Source of the DNA: Ailanthus altissimus
Lineage: Eukaryota > Streptophyta > Magnoliopsida > Sapindales > Simaroubaceae
DNA: 64,000 bases
Assembly: GCA_946807835.1 (NCBI GenBank)
Contig: OX327702.1
Span: forward strand, 3,286,001-3,350,000
Direction: 5' to 3'
This document shows, piece by piece, positions 1-11,642 of the stretch (position 1 is its first letter; each line of letters starts with the position of its first letter). A program made the position numbers and the translations under genes. The notes under the pieces are model-generated. The model searched no databases. It had not been told where the DNA came from and saw nothing but the letters and a program-made list of their open reading frames with translations.

Positions 1-1675
1 TTTTAAAAATATCTAAAGATAAAATAATCATAATTGTTTCTTAACATTTTTTCCCCTCTATATTCTTTTTCTTGTTCCCTCTATATTCTTTTTCTTGTTC
101 TTTGCAAATTGTTTTAATATGATTATTTGTTAAGACTTTGTTTGTTTATAGTTTGTTTATATAAAAAATTAAACTGATAATTTTACGTCTATTTTTTTTT
201 ATAATCTAAATAGGGCTTGATTTATAATATTTACCAGAGCCTCCTCTGTTCTTGAATTTAGTTCAAGTCCACATATTATAAAATGTAAATATTTGGATTG
301 TAACAAAGTATATATTCTCAATATGAATGTTAACATGATTCTAAAATGCGAAAATGATAAAATCTAACGCTAAACTTTATAATATTTGCATTTGAAAACA
401 TATAAGTTGCATACAAGAAAATAAATAAATATATACAAGTCATCGCCTCACTGTTTAACGGTGGCTGCCGCTACTCTCCACCATTTTTGACCATTTTTTT
501 GTCCTTTTTTACTAAAACTGATTTCACCACTGTGTAGATCAAGAAAAATAGAGTCTAATGATGTAAATTTGATAAATTTTTCTTGTCAGCGTGTTGCCGA
601 AAAATGGCCACCGCCACTCTCCACCATTTTTAACCATTTTTTAGTCTTTTTTTTAACCAAAAATGATCCCACCACTGTGTAGATAAAAAAAAATGGAGTC
701 TAATTATGTAAATTTAATAAATTTTTGTTGTCAATGTGTCGTTAAAAAATGGTCGTTGGCTGGCCACCGTTTCTAGCGACAGTGTCATTTTTTTTTTAAA
801 TTTTTTAATTTATTTTAATTTATTGATAAATTATTTTAAAAAAATAAACCAATTATATAGTAACACATGTCTAAAAGTACTAATCATATTTTAAGACGTG
901 TCATATTATTAAAATTATATTAAATTAATTTAATAGATGAGATTGTCTCACGTATTCGAAAAGATAATAAATGAGTAAGATTGTGCCACGTGTTCAATAG
1001 ATAATTTATTTATATGGTTAGATTATATTTTTATCCTTCCACTATTAAAATTAACGAATTATGACAAAATTGAGTATTTTATATCTAACAAGAATAAAAT
1101 TATTAATTAGCCTAAAATATTAAGATAAAATTATCTTTATCCCATAAAAATAAATGAGATGAAATCCTTATGATAAAGGACAACTCCACCTCCACCACTA
1201 GCGCCAAGCGTGCTCATCAACACCACACCTATTTACTTTTGAGATAATTGCCATGGTGGATGTTCATATCAAACCTCTCTCACTTACTCAAATTTTACTT
1301 TTAAAGAATAAGATTAAACTGTTCTCTTGAAGCGGCATAATAATGAAAATCACTTTTCAATTTAGTTATTAAGTTTAAATTGATTTGTTTTCTTTTTAGA
1401 TAAGATTTCAGATTAATTATTTAACTTAAATTATTTTGTTATTCTTTTAGATAAGTTCATTTTTTGGTTGTATTTAATTTTTAAGCTCTATCAGGTTTAA
1501 TTCTCTTTTAGGTATATCTTTTCCTTTTTAGTTTACTTTGAACTTTATAAATTCAAGTTTTGATTAATGAAAATGTATGCCGATAATAAAAAAGTAATTA
1601 ATTATTTTTAAAAAAATTAGAGATCTAATAAATAAATTAAACAAAGTTAAAATGAAAATGACAGTTTCGATCCTC
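1..1675. other. AT-rich intergenic DNA with repeats
   Basis: I find no supportable gene here. The stretch is very AT-rich with many poly-T runs. It contains a two-copy tandem repeat at about 462-768, and flanking sequence to about 1010 that resembles the interior of the inverted-repeat element at 42780-44416. Short motifs of the form ACACATGT and GACGTGTCAT near 860-900 are also shared with that element, so this is probably a decayed relative of it. Nothing else was recognised. Confidence 0.6.
462..768. repeat. Two-copy tandem repeat, about 143-bp period
   Basis: The phrase CTCTCCACCATTTTT recurs 143 bases apart (near 474 and 617). It is followed in both copies by matching blocks: a CCATTTTTT run, ACCACTGTGTAGAT, GGAGTCTAAT or AGAGTCTAAT, and a GTTGCCGAAAAATGG-like end. 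A third, more diverged relative lies near 43990-44130, including ATGGAGTCTAACAATAT and ATCGAAAAATAGTGGCC. It looks like part of a dispersed, probably transposon-derived repeat; its class is not determined. Confidence 0.65.
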
Positions 1676-1689
1676 TTTGGTGAGTAAAT

Positions 1690-1897
1690 ATATTGAAACC
1701 ATGAAGCCATGCAATGCAACAAAAATATCGACAATTTTCTCTGTTTTCTGATCTTACAGCATGGCAATCCGATCAATCCCAAGCCTAATCAAGTAGTTGG
1801 GGGTAGTCCATACTCCAAAGCAGTGCAAAATTATTCATCCATAGCCATTGCTTCCATCATCACTCAGTTGTCGATCCTGAAAAAATATGGATGAATC
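1690..1897 (-). pseudogene. Relic of lysyl-tRNA synthetase exon 15 with flanking intron
   Basis: Read on the minus strand, this is a decayed copy of the LysRS exon at 26750-26893 that carries class II motif 3. Shared pieces include [12 protein letters not shown] and the run EAMAMDE, and shared DNA includes CATAGCCATTGCTTC on the plus strand. Similarity extends into the flanking introns (ATATTGAAACC upstream, GATGAATCAATT downstream), so it arose by DNA duplication and not from an mRNA. A one-base insertion near the MGDEE region and in-frame stops after MDE and after PPTT show it is dead. No other LysRS exons were found around it. Confidence 0.85.
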
Positions 1898-1899
1898 AA

Positions 1900-2590
1900 T
1901 TAATTTAATAAGAATACGTTTGATATTGTTATCACTTCTCAATTTTAGATCGCATAACATTGAAGTGTTTGATAAATACTTGACAATGGATATTTAAAAA
2001 TATTCATTTACTTTTATTCGACAGTTAGTGCATTTACTCTACAATATTAAGGAACTAGCTTCGGCCTCGTTACACCGTTCTCAACTTTTTCTTTTAGCAG
2101 CAGAGTGAGAAACATATACGTGTAAAAATCTTGAAGAGATCAGAAAAGGTTACCGAAACAAACAAGCAAACTTGTTAAAACTCACGAAGAACAAAAGAAA
2201 AATACAGGGAAAAAAAAAACAAAAATGGCCAAGAACAATAAATTGCATAATGACTTATACATAAATAGAAGAACATCAAAACAAATAAGTATGGCGTTGG
2301 CGATATTTAAATTTGCTTTTATCTTCAATGTAACCAGAACCTGTGCGCATTCATGGTTATGCAAACAAAGACGGTATTAATATGATGAGTCAGGCGCACA
2401 TGCATATTTCAACTTTCTCAAATTGAAACAAAAGAAAATTAATGATTGTAGAATTTGTGATCCAAAATGTTTATGATAATGGTTATGTTTAAAACAAATT
2501 TAAGAATATGTTAAAATTATTTTGAAGTCGAAAGTATGTGTGAAAATGGTGAAAAACTAATGAAAGAGTTGACAAAATACAGGTGAAAAC
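1900..2590. other. Intergenic, no gene seen
   Basis: AT-rich DNA without a coding region that I can support. The short open frames here are low complexity and match nothing I recognise. Confidence 0.5.
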
Positions 2591-4910
2591 AGAAAAAAAA
2601 ATTCTTAGGTGTAGGTGTCTCAGCATTGGCTAATGTCCCAACATTGGCCAAGGCATTGGAAGCAGAATGTTAATGCCGGGGCATTGGCCAAGGTATTGAC
2701 ACCGGTACTGTTTATAACCCTTAAATACGAATTTTAAGTATTTATTTTAAATGCTTAGGTATTATAGATTTTATATAAATACCCTATTATGCCTAGGGTA
2801 GAAATAGAACATGAGAAACACTTTTAAAATAATGTACAACAAACCTTAGAGCTCAAAATTGAATTGTATCATTCCTTAATCTTCTAAAATCAATTCTCTT
2901 ATAATCAAACATCAAATAAGAGAGACTTGAATTCTTAATCCACCGTAAATGTAAGCACTTTACTGAACCATATATTTTGTGTCTTAGTGTGGTATATTTT
3001 TACTTTTCTCTACTGTTAATAATTAGCTCTTGATTTAGCTTGTTTTCTTGCTTGGCTAGTTGTGTATTCTACTTCAATGCTTATACGTTTTTACATAATC
3101 TGTTACGTGTTAAACTCTACAAACTGATATTATAGCTTGTTATTAGCTGTCTAAGTTTATTTTTTGTTGAACATGGCACCATATAAACATGAAGTAGAGA
3201 AATTTACAAGGCATAATGATTTCAACTTATGAAAACTTAAGATGATGGCCTTGTTAGAGAGTCAATGACTAGAATCAGCCCTTGAGGAACCCTCTAGTAC
3301 TAATGATAGGCTTACAATATCTAAGTCTGACATAGATCCTAAAACCATTAATAGAAAAGCCAAGAGTGAAATTATTTTGAGTTTAGGTGGTGAAGTTTTG
3401 AGGAAAGTGGGTAAAGAAAAATCTGCATTAGATTTGTGAAAAAAAACTTGATGAGTTGTATAGGACTAAGTCTTTTACAAATCGGTTGTATCTCAAGAAA
3501 AATTTATTTGGGTTGTCTTTGGTTGAGGGTGGTTCACTTAATAAACACATTAATTCCTTCAACAAGGCTGTCATTAATTTAGAGATAGTTGATGTCAAAA
3601 TCAGTGATGAAGACAAGACAATTTTGTTATTAAGTTTATATCCTAAAAGCTATGAACATTTTATTGATACTCTTTTATATGGAAGAGAGTTATTAACAAT
3701 GAAGGTTGTTAAAGCAGCCTTAAACTCAAAGGAGTTAGTCAAGAAGTCAAAACAACAACAACAAAATTTTGCAGCTGACTTGTTGCAAGGGGGAGAGTTG
3801 AGAGTAGAAAAATTAAAGCGAGAAATTCATCAAGATAAAAATTATGGGACATATGAAAAAATGTTACTTTTACAAGAAAGAATGTCATTTCAAAAGGGAT
3901 TGTTTGAAAAGAAAAGTCAAGTATGAAAAGAAGAGACCTGAAGCAGATGCAATTATAGTTTATGAAGAAGATTATGAAGTTGCAAAAACATTAGTTGCTT
4001 TAAATGGACAGAACACCGGTGAGTGGATTCTTGACTCCAGATGTACATTTCATATGTGTCCTAATAAAGACTTGTTCACTAGCTATCAGTCTATTAATGG
4101 TTGTAAAGTATTAATGGGCAATAATATGACTTATTAAGTTATTGGGATGGGTAGTATTAGACTGAAACTACATGATAGAAGTGTGAAGGAGTTGTTAGAT
4201 GTACCTGAACTGCCTGACTTAAAAGAAATTTAATTTCTTAGGCATAAGTGATCAATCCAGTTGCACATTTAAGGGTGAGAGTAGTACATTGAAAGTAATT
4301 AAGGGTTTAGTAATTGTAATGAGAGGTGAGCATAAACATGGGTTGTATGTGTTGACTGGAGAGGTTATCATTAGTTTTGCATTTTTCTCTGTTGATAATG
4401 AGAATATGCAGACCAAGTTATGGCATTTAAGGTTAGAGCACTTAGGTGATAGAGGTCTTAAGGAGTTGTATGATCAGGGTATATTTGACAAGAAAAAGAT
4501 TCAGCCAATGGAGTTTTGTGAATATTGTGTACTTAGTAAAGTTCATAGAGTTAAGTTCAACACAGGTGAACGCAATACCAAAGGCACTCCAAATTACATA
4601 CATTCTGACCTTTAGGGACCTGCACAAGTTGTCACTCATGGTGGTGTACAGTATTTTTTGTTATTCATTGATGATTATTTAAAAAAGTTGTAGGTTTATG
4701 TATTGAAGAGGAAAGAGCATATGTTTGAAATATTCCAGCAATAGAAAGCACTTGCAAAAAATCAAATTGATAAAAAAATTAAAAAAAGGAAAGAGTGTGT
4801 GTTTCTAACATTCTTGATTTAGCTTATTATTCTTGTTTGACTAGTTGTATATTCTACTTCATTACTTGTACGTTTTTATGTGTCTCGCTGCATGTTAAAC
4901 TCTACAAAGA
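2590..4910 (+). mobile_element. Truncated Ty1/copia retrotransposon
   Basis: The left part (about 2590-3120) looks like an LTR or leader: it has a TATAAATACCC promoter-like motif at about 2775 and GCATTGG/CCAAGG short repeats. Coding sequence follows at 3173 and runs through gag, zinc knuckle, protease and the start of integrase, then stops near 4790. The end (about 4803-4910) repeats sequence seen at about 3021-3120 (CTTGATTTAGCTTRTT, GTGTATTCTACTTCA, GTTAAACTCTACAAA), so it is probably the edge of a truncated 3' LTR. Reverse transcriptase and RNase H are absent, and exact ends could not be set. Confidence 0.7.
3173..4790 (+). pseudogene. Copia gag-protease-integrase remnant
   Basis: The reading frame begins MAPYKHEVEKF at 3173 and hits a stop (TGA, 3230-3232) exactly where Copia gag proteins have the conserved Trp of NF-x-LW. 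A gag core follows, with KSYEHFIDTLLYGRE. Next come a zinc knuckle with [14 protein letters not shown] (about 3859), a protease segment [14 protein letters not shown] (about 4024; the usual DSG triad reads DSR), and a GAG-pre-integrase zinc region LWHLRLEHLGD to FCEYCVLSK (about 4420-4545). Several stops replace Trp codons (near 4615, 4692 and 4743). It is closely related to the element at 6077-11637. It cannot encode a working polyprotein. Confidence 0.85.
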
Positions 4911-6071
4911 TAATCCAACGTAATATATCGAAGAGAATAATAGCAGTCATAATTAACTTTGCCGCTTCGCTTAAATCAGTTATTTTAAATTTCAACCTTG
5001 TTCTCATTTTATAAGCACTATATATACGCAACATCTCTAAGCATTTGCTTCATCATCACCATCCGATCAACACTGAGTTTCGTTTTGAGATAATCACTGA
5101 TCACCTTGACAAATCACTTATCATCTCCACATCAAGGTCTGTGTTCTTGTAAATTTCTCTTTTTTTTCCTTTCCCAGCTCAAATTTTTTATCTGATAATT
5201 CATTCATTTCTCCATTGGTAAGCCTTCATTTCAACAAGCCAATTAGTTTCTATCTTCAGTTCGTATGGCATATTATTATTATCATAAAATTAAGTATACA
5301 ATTGGCAAATAGTTTGGTGAATTATTTGTAGGAAAATTGTAGTTACTCTATGTTGTTTGATATTTTTATTATTTTCTATCTTGATTTTTTTTTTAATAAG
5401 TACTAATATATTGTTTTAGTATTATTTTTTTTTCTTTTACTTAAAAAGTGACCAATTACCCTTTTAAAAATGATAACGGTACTTACTAAAACTCATAAAT
5501 TGATAAAAATATCGAACAATAAAGAGTAACTAGCAAATTCTTTGTTTGTATATGTCCTTTCTTTTCTCGTGTACATCTTTTTAAAACCCTTCTAAATTTA
5601 TATAATATTGTTTAACTAAAAAATGATATAATTTTTAATTATTAAATAATTAGACAACACTGTCTATATCAAATCTATATTTTAAAAACATTCACAACTT
5701 ATAATATATATATATAATTTATATGATTATCCATGAAACATAAGGATTCAATTTGTAGTATGAGATTGGAGATAGGTATCATATATGGTCATCGGTTGAT
5801 GAATATGTAGAGACATGAAAATTTTTTTAATGATTATATGTAGATTTATTTTATTAAAAAAAAATTTCCTTCGTTAGCAAGTTCAATTAAGATAAGTTTC
5901 CTCGTGCATCCTTTTCAAAAAAATAAGTTTTCTCTTGCATAAAATATATAATTACTTTTAATAAGGATGGTAATTTTTTTAATATTAATACTATATCAAA
6001 TATTTATTACATAATATATATACATCCGTTGAATTATACATTATTGAATATTTATGTACATTAGGACCATA
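4911..6071. other. Intergenic; possible old promoter of the ACX4 relic
   Basis: No coding region is seen. Around 5015-5150 there is a CTATATATA box followed by a C/T-rich, ATG-poor leader-like stretch (CTTCATCATCACCATCC). That is what a plant promoter and 5' UTR would look like for the plus-strand ACX4 relic further right. This is only an inference: the intervening 7 kb holds a Copia insertion and no start codon for ACX4 was found. Confidence 0.25.
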
Positions 6072-6076
6072 CTTCT

Positions 6077-6821
6077 TGTTGAAGCGGAAGCATACAAATA
6101 AGTAAAAAATTCACTCATGCAATATAATAATGCAAAATAAGTTATTAAGAAATAAATAAATAAAGGGGTAGAAGAAGAACACAAAAACAATTACGTGATT
6201 CGGCAACTTATCTACGTCCACAGTGGATCAAGATCACACTATTCTTTTATTATGAATCACAAGGCACTCAGAAAGTATGCATTTTTATAAGAAAGATCAC
6301 AAAGAAAACTCTCTCTTACACTCTATGAATTTTCTCTCACAACGAAAGACAAAGATTATCACTAAATTTTGTTGTTGATCACAAAGATGTATTTATAAGT
6401 CAATTGATAGCCTTTATATAGGCTTTAGGATGACCTAGGTTTACCTTATACGTGTGGGAGTTGTATTAGGGAGTCCTGAAACAAGTGGGAGACGAAATAA
6501 GGCAGTTTCCTTATTTCGGGATACTGTTCCCGTCTCCAGCGCCGCAGCGCTGGTGCGCTTCTACTGAGCGCTGCGGCGCTGGCCTCCTGGCGCCGCAGCG
6601 CTGAGGTTCTGGACTGGGCGCCGTGGCACTCACGCCTGGTCGCCGTGGCACTCACGCCTGGTCGTCGTGGCACTCACGCCTGGTCGCCGCGGCGCTGGCG
6701 CCTGGTGCGCCCTTCTTCGTCTTTCGCCTCTTTTCGCGTCCGTCTTCGATCCGTGCATACCCTACACACTTGACTTGATCTCCAAATCATATTCCGATGA
6801 TTTTCAATCAATAATCTCACA
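6077..6821 (-). repeat. 3' LTR of the 6-11.6 kb Copia
   Basis: This 745-bp LTR ends in CA at 6820-6821 on the plus strand. It carries a strikingly GC-rich block (about 6535-6715) inside an otherwise AT-rich element. The block contains a 16-bp perfect inverted repeat (6536-6551 with 6567-6582) and three copies of a 22-bp unit of the form CGCCGTGGCACTCACGCCTG. The GC block lies between the element-side and outer parts of the LTR and corresponds to a diverged version in the other LTR. Confidence 0.9.
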
Positions 6822-6889
6822 AATCCCTCCTTGATTCAAAATCATCCACAAAGTAACTCAATCTCTCATTTCTATATCTTCGGTCACTT

Positions 6890-9800
6890 TCACAAAGTAG
6901 TGACTCTGGTTAAGTCCTTGCATAGGACGAACTTAACCGAAGGTAGTGGCTTAGTCAACATATCAGTAGGGTTTTCAGACGACGCTATCTTTGTTAGACT
7001 AACTTCACCATTTTGGACAATCTCACAAATGTAATGGAGCCTCACATCAATGTGTTTCGACCTCTCATAGAACACTTGATGCTTGCTTAGGTGTATAGCA
7101 CTCTGGCTATCACAATACACACCGGTATTCATATCTTTACTAGCCAATACCTCCGCACATATATCTTTTAATCACACGGCCTCCTTGATAGCTTCACCAA
7201 TAGCTATGTACTCTGTCTCTGTGGTAGATAGTGTAATCACGTGTTGTAGAACTGATCTCCAACACACACTACACCTTAACACTGTGAATACGTAGCCCGT
7301 CAACGATTTTCTCTTGTCAAGATCACCTGCATAATCTGAGTCTACGTACCCTCTTACCATTTCATTGTTGTCCTCATCCCTCTTATACATTAACCTGTGA
7401 TTTGACGTTCCCTTGAAATATCTCAGAATCCACTTTACTGCAAGTCAGTGATCTTTTTCCGGATTCGCCATGTATCTACTCACCACACTCACAGCCTGTG
7501 CTATGTCTGATCTTGTGCAAACCATTTCATACATGATGCTCCTCACAGCGTTTGCATATGGTACTTTGCTCATCTGCAGTTTCTCCTCATCGGATGTCGG
7601 CGACTGTGCTGCTGAAAGTCTGAAATGCATGGCCAAAGGAGTAGAGACAGCCTTCGCGTTTGACATACCAAACTTCTCCAAAATTTTGACTATATATCGC
7701 TGTTGGGATAAAAAGATAACATCTCTTCTTTCCCTCACAATATCCATACCCACAATTCTCTTTGCTGCTCCAAAATCTTTTATTTCAAACTCACCACTCA
7801 ACTGCTTCTTGAGCTTCTATATTTTTTCCATATTCTTGCATGTGATCAACATATCATCAACGTATAGAAGCAAATACATCATCCCATAACTTATGTTCTT
7901 GAAGTACACGCATCCGTCATACTTGCTTCTACTAAAGCCACAAGCCATCATAAACTCATCAAATCTCCTATACCACTATCTATGTGATTGCTTTAACCCG
8001 TACAATGACTTTTTTAGCAAACAGTCTTGATCTTCATTTCCTGGATCCTCGAACCCTTGCGGTTGTGTCATGTATATCGTTTCTTCAAGCTCTCCATGTA
8101 GAAAAGCTGTCTTTACCTCCATATGCTCTAGATGGAAATTAAGATTTGCACACATGACTAACAAAATCCTAATAGAGGTGTGCTTGACAACTAGAGAGAA
8201 TATCTTATAAAAATTGACTCCCTCTCTCTGAGTAAAACCTTGTGCTACTAACCTAGCCTTGAATCTTGTAGGCTCAATTCTCGGTATCCCTTCCTTCACT
8301 TTATACACCCACTTGCACCCAACTAGCTTCTTTTGAGGTCTCTCCACCAACTACAAGGTATTGTTCTTCTTAAGAGAACAAATTTCTTCTTCCATGGCCT
8401 GCTACCATTCTTTCTTGTTTTCACTCTTCATAGCCTCACCATATGTCCTAGGCTCATCATACTCAATAATGTAAGCAGAATTAAAAGCATGAGCAACTAA
8501 GTCTGCTTGTGCATACCTGATTGGTGGATTAATTGTTCTCCGTAGCCTGTCTCTAGCAAGCTGGTACTCTTCAAGTTTCAACTCGGGAGTTCTAGTCTTC
8601 TTTTGGGTGGACTTAGAGGAACTCGCCGGTGTTCTTAGTTCATCTTCAAGGATCTTATTATTGAAGTGTTGATTTGAGGGCATATCAGATCCATGCTCAG
8701 GCTCTACTTCAACTTCTATTAACTCGGGTGCTAAGTCTTCCTTGGTCATATGTTCTTCTTTCTTATCTTCTTGGGAGGTTTTCAGCATCGTCATCTCATC
8801 AACGTCACATCACGGCTTATGATACTTCTTGGTGGTGTTAAATCTTTACACCACATCTTATATCCTTTTACTCTTTCAGGATATCCTATGAATACCCATT
8901 TGATAGCTCTAGGTTCCAACTTCCCCTCCTTAATATGTACAAAGGCATGGCAACCAAATATTCTGAGGTGGTCATACTTTAGAGGATTACCAGACCATTT
9001 CTCTTCTGGCGTCTTGAAGTCAACTGCTGAAGAGGGACTTCTATTGATCAAGTATGCTGCTGTCACTACGGCTTCTCCCCAGAATGCCTTGGACATCTTC
9101 GCATTGGTAAGCATGCATCTAACCTTTTCAAGTAGGGTCATGTTTATCCTCTCAGCTACCCCATTCTGCTGCGGTATTGATCTTACCGTTCTATGCCTTG
9201 TAATCTCATGCTTGGCATAAAACCCATCAAACTCTCTGTTGCAAAATTCGAGGCCGTTGTCAGTTCTCAACCTCTTTACTCTTTTGCTAGTCTGATTCTC
9301 AATAAGGACCTTCTAAGTTTTGAATACTTCAAAGGCTTGATCCTTGCTCTTCAACACACAGACCCACAGCTTCCTCGAATAGTCATCAATCAAGCTGAGA
9401 AAATACCTAGCACCACCACGAGTAGCTATTTGAGCTGGTCCCCAAAGATCCGAGTATATGTAGTCAAGAGTCCCCTTAGTTTTGTGATCGCCGGTACTGA
9501 ACCTCACTCTATATGCTTTCCCAAGCACACAATGCTCACAAAACTCCAAGGGCCGAAACTTATCATCACCAAACACCTTTTGACTATATAACTCCTTTAA
9601 GTTTCTCTCGCCTAGGTATGCCAGTCTAAGATGCCACAACTTGGTTTACATACTCTCATCATCTATAGAGAATAGTGCAGAACCACTCACGACTTCACCC
9701 TTAAGCACATAAACACCTTTGCGCTTCTCTCATCTCATCACCACCATGGAACCTTTTAAAACTCTTAAAATTCCTCCATCGATCCTGATAGAACACCCAT

Positions 9801-10872
9801 TCTAGTCTAAAATCCCCAGTAAGATCAAATTTCTCTTCAAGTTAGGAATATACTTAACATCTGTCAACTCTCTCACTCGCCCATCATGTAGCCTAAGCTT
9901 AACCTTACTAATTCTCATCATCTGACATGCAATGTCATTACCCATTAACACCTTACCACCACTAATGGGCTGAAAATTTGTAAACTAGGACTTGTGCGGG
10001 CACATGTGAAAAATACAACCAGAATCAAGAACCCATTGCTCAGAGTTCATACCATCAGTAGCGACAAGTGTCTCTGCGCTGTCATAACTATCATCATAGG
10101 CAAGCGTAGCATCCGCTTTTTTCTTATCCTATGCTTTCTTCTCAGGACAGTCCTTTATGAAGTGCCCCTCTTTCTTGCAGTAATAGCACTTCCTAAGAGT
10201 CCTAAACTTCGACCTTGAGCCTTTTTTCTTCCCATCTCTATATGAGGGTCTTTCTCTTATAGATAAGCTTTCTGCATTGCCCTCGGTCTGCTTTCCTAAT
10301 AACTTTGAGTTTAATGATGATTTTACATCACTCATCGTTAAACTCTCTCTGCTGTAGAGTAGCGTATCAATAAAACTCTCATAGCTCTTGAGGAGTGAAC
10401 TCAGCAGGATAATTGATCTATCTTCATCTTCTATCTTGATGTTGATAGACTCAAGATTAAGGATGATCTTATTGAAGACTTCTATATGATCTTTCATCGG
10501 CGTCCCCTCTGACATGGACAGCTGATATAGCTTCTTCTTTATATATAATCTGTTGGCCCACGATTTTCTCATATAAAGAGAGTCAAGCTTCTTCCAAAGA
10601 CCTATTGTCGTCGTCTTACCTACTACTTCCCTTAGTACTTCATCGCTCAATGACAAAATGATTGTACTATAAGCTCTTTCTTGAATGTCCTTTCTTTCTG
10701 CTTCTGCTCTAGATGATTCTGGCATCTTCTCTTCATCACTAGATGGAGCTGCAGTCTCCTCTAATGCCGAACCAAGCCTTTGGCTCACCAATAACGCCTT
10801 AACCTTCATCTTCTACAGATTGAAGTCATTCGTACCATTGAATTTCTCTACCTCGTACTTAGGTGTGGCCAT
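6890..10872 (-). pseudogene. Copia gag-pol polyprotein (defective)
   Basis: Gag starts at 10872 (MATPKYEVEKFNGTNDF) and is stopped at once by TAG (10813-10815) at the conserved NFxLW Trp; the rest of gag reads open to a CCHC knuckle CYYCKKEGHFIKDC (about 10160-10200). Downstream are the protease box VLDSGC (about 10020), the pre-integrase box WHLRLAYLGE (about 9635), the integrase core with DNGLEFCNREF (about 9260) and QQNGVAERIN, the RT palm with KARLVAQGFTQ (about 8270) and active-site YVDDM (about 7850), and RNase H with DSDYAGD (about 7335) and TEYIAI (about 7210). A one-base deletion near 8795 shifts the frame after RDVT. Most in-frame stops replace Trp or Gln codons. Not functional. Confidence 0.9.
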
Positions 10873-10888
10873 GTCTGCTTAGAACCAA

Positions 10889-10900
10889 GCTTTGATACCA
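10889..10900 (-). other. Retrotransposon primer-binding site
   Basis: On the minus strand this reads TGGTATCAAAGC, two bases inside the 5' LTR. It matches the usual plant Copia site complementary to initiator tRNA-Met (TGGTATCAGAGC) with one change, and it fixes the element orientation. Confidence 0.85.
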
Positions 10901-10903
10901 GTT

Positions 10904-11637
10904 TGTTAAAGCAGAAGCACACAAACAGGCAAAAAATTCACCTAAACAATATAATAATGCAGAATAAATTACTAAGAAATAAATAGAGAAAGGGGTAGAA
11001 GAAGAACACACAAATAATTACGTGATTCGGCAACTTGCCTACCTCCACGGCGGATCAAGATCACACTCTTCTCTTATTATGAATCACAAGGTACTCACAA
11101 AGTATTCCTTTTACAAGAAAGATCACAAAGAAAACTCTCTCTTGTACTCTAGAGATTTTCTCTCACAAAGATTATCACTAAGATTTGTTGTTGATTACAA
11201 AGATGTGTTTACAAGCCAATTGATAGCCTTTATATAAGCTTTGGGACGACCTAGGTTTACCCTATACGTGTGGGAGTCGTATTAGGGAGTTCTGAAACAA
11301 GTGGGAGACGAAATAAGGAAGTTTTCTTATTTCGGGATACTGTTCCCGTCTCCAGAGCCGCAGCGTTGGGCTCTCGTCGCCGCAGCGCTGGCGCGCTTCT
11401 GCTGAGTGCTGCGGCCCTGGCCTCTTAGCGCCGCAAAGCTGAGGTTCTGGACTGGGCGCCGCGGCGTTCACGTCTGGTTGCCGTGACGCTCACACCTGGT
11501 CGCCGCGGTGTTCACGCCTGGTGCGCCCTTCTTCATTTTTCGTCTCCTTTCACATCTGTCTTTGATCCGTGCGTACCCTACGCACTTAATTTGATCTTCA
11601 AATTATATTCCGATAATTTTCAATTAATAATCTCATA
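10904..11637 (-). repeat. 5' LTR of the 6-11.6 kb Copia
   Basis: This 734-bp LTR is the partner of 6077-6821. Both share the TGTTRAAGC start, CAATATAATAATGCA, ACGTGATTCGGCAACTT, the GC-rich middle and TATATTCCGATRATTTTCAAT near the end. Its terminal dinucleotide reads TA where the partner has CA, a single decay change. The GC-rich hairpin of the partner is broken here by substitutions. Confidence 0.9.
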
Positions 11638-11642
11638 CTTCT

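Larger units (their letters stand above)
6077..11637 (-). mobile_element. Full-length, inactivated Ty1/copia element
   Basis: This is a complete minus-strand element of 5561 bp. LTRs are at 10904-11637 (5') and 6077-6821 (3'), both starting TGTTRAAGC. The 5-bp target duplication CTTCT sits at 6072-6076 and 11638-11642, an exact match. The primer-binding site (minus strand TGGTATCAAAGC, 10889-10900) is one base from the usual initiator tRNA-Met site. A polypurine tract AAGGAGGGATT lies against the 3' LTR (6822-6832). Gag, protease, integrase, reverse transcriptase and RNase H occur in Copia order (integrase before RT). Many stops and at least one frameshift make it defective, and the LTRs differ visibly, so the insertion is old. 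Confidence 0.93.

Noticed and set aside
6446..6673. Minus-strand open frame rich in Arg, Ala and Ser
   Set aside because: It is an out-of-context reading of the GC-rich hairpin and 22-bp repeat block in a Copia LTR; an equivalent frame exists in the partner LTR.
6619..6710. CRISPR-like array of 22-bp repeats
   Set aside because: The units abut with no spacers, lie in a retrotransposon LTR, and this is a plant nuclear sequence.
7470..7889. 139-residue plus-strand frame
   Set aside because: It is the antisense shadow of the Copia RT/RNase H coding region at 6890-8350 (minus).
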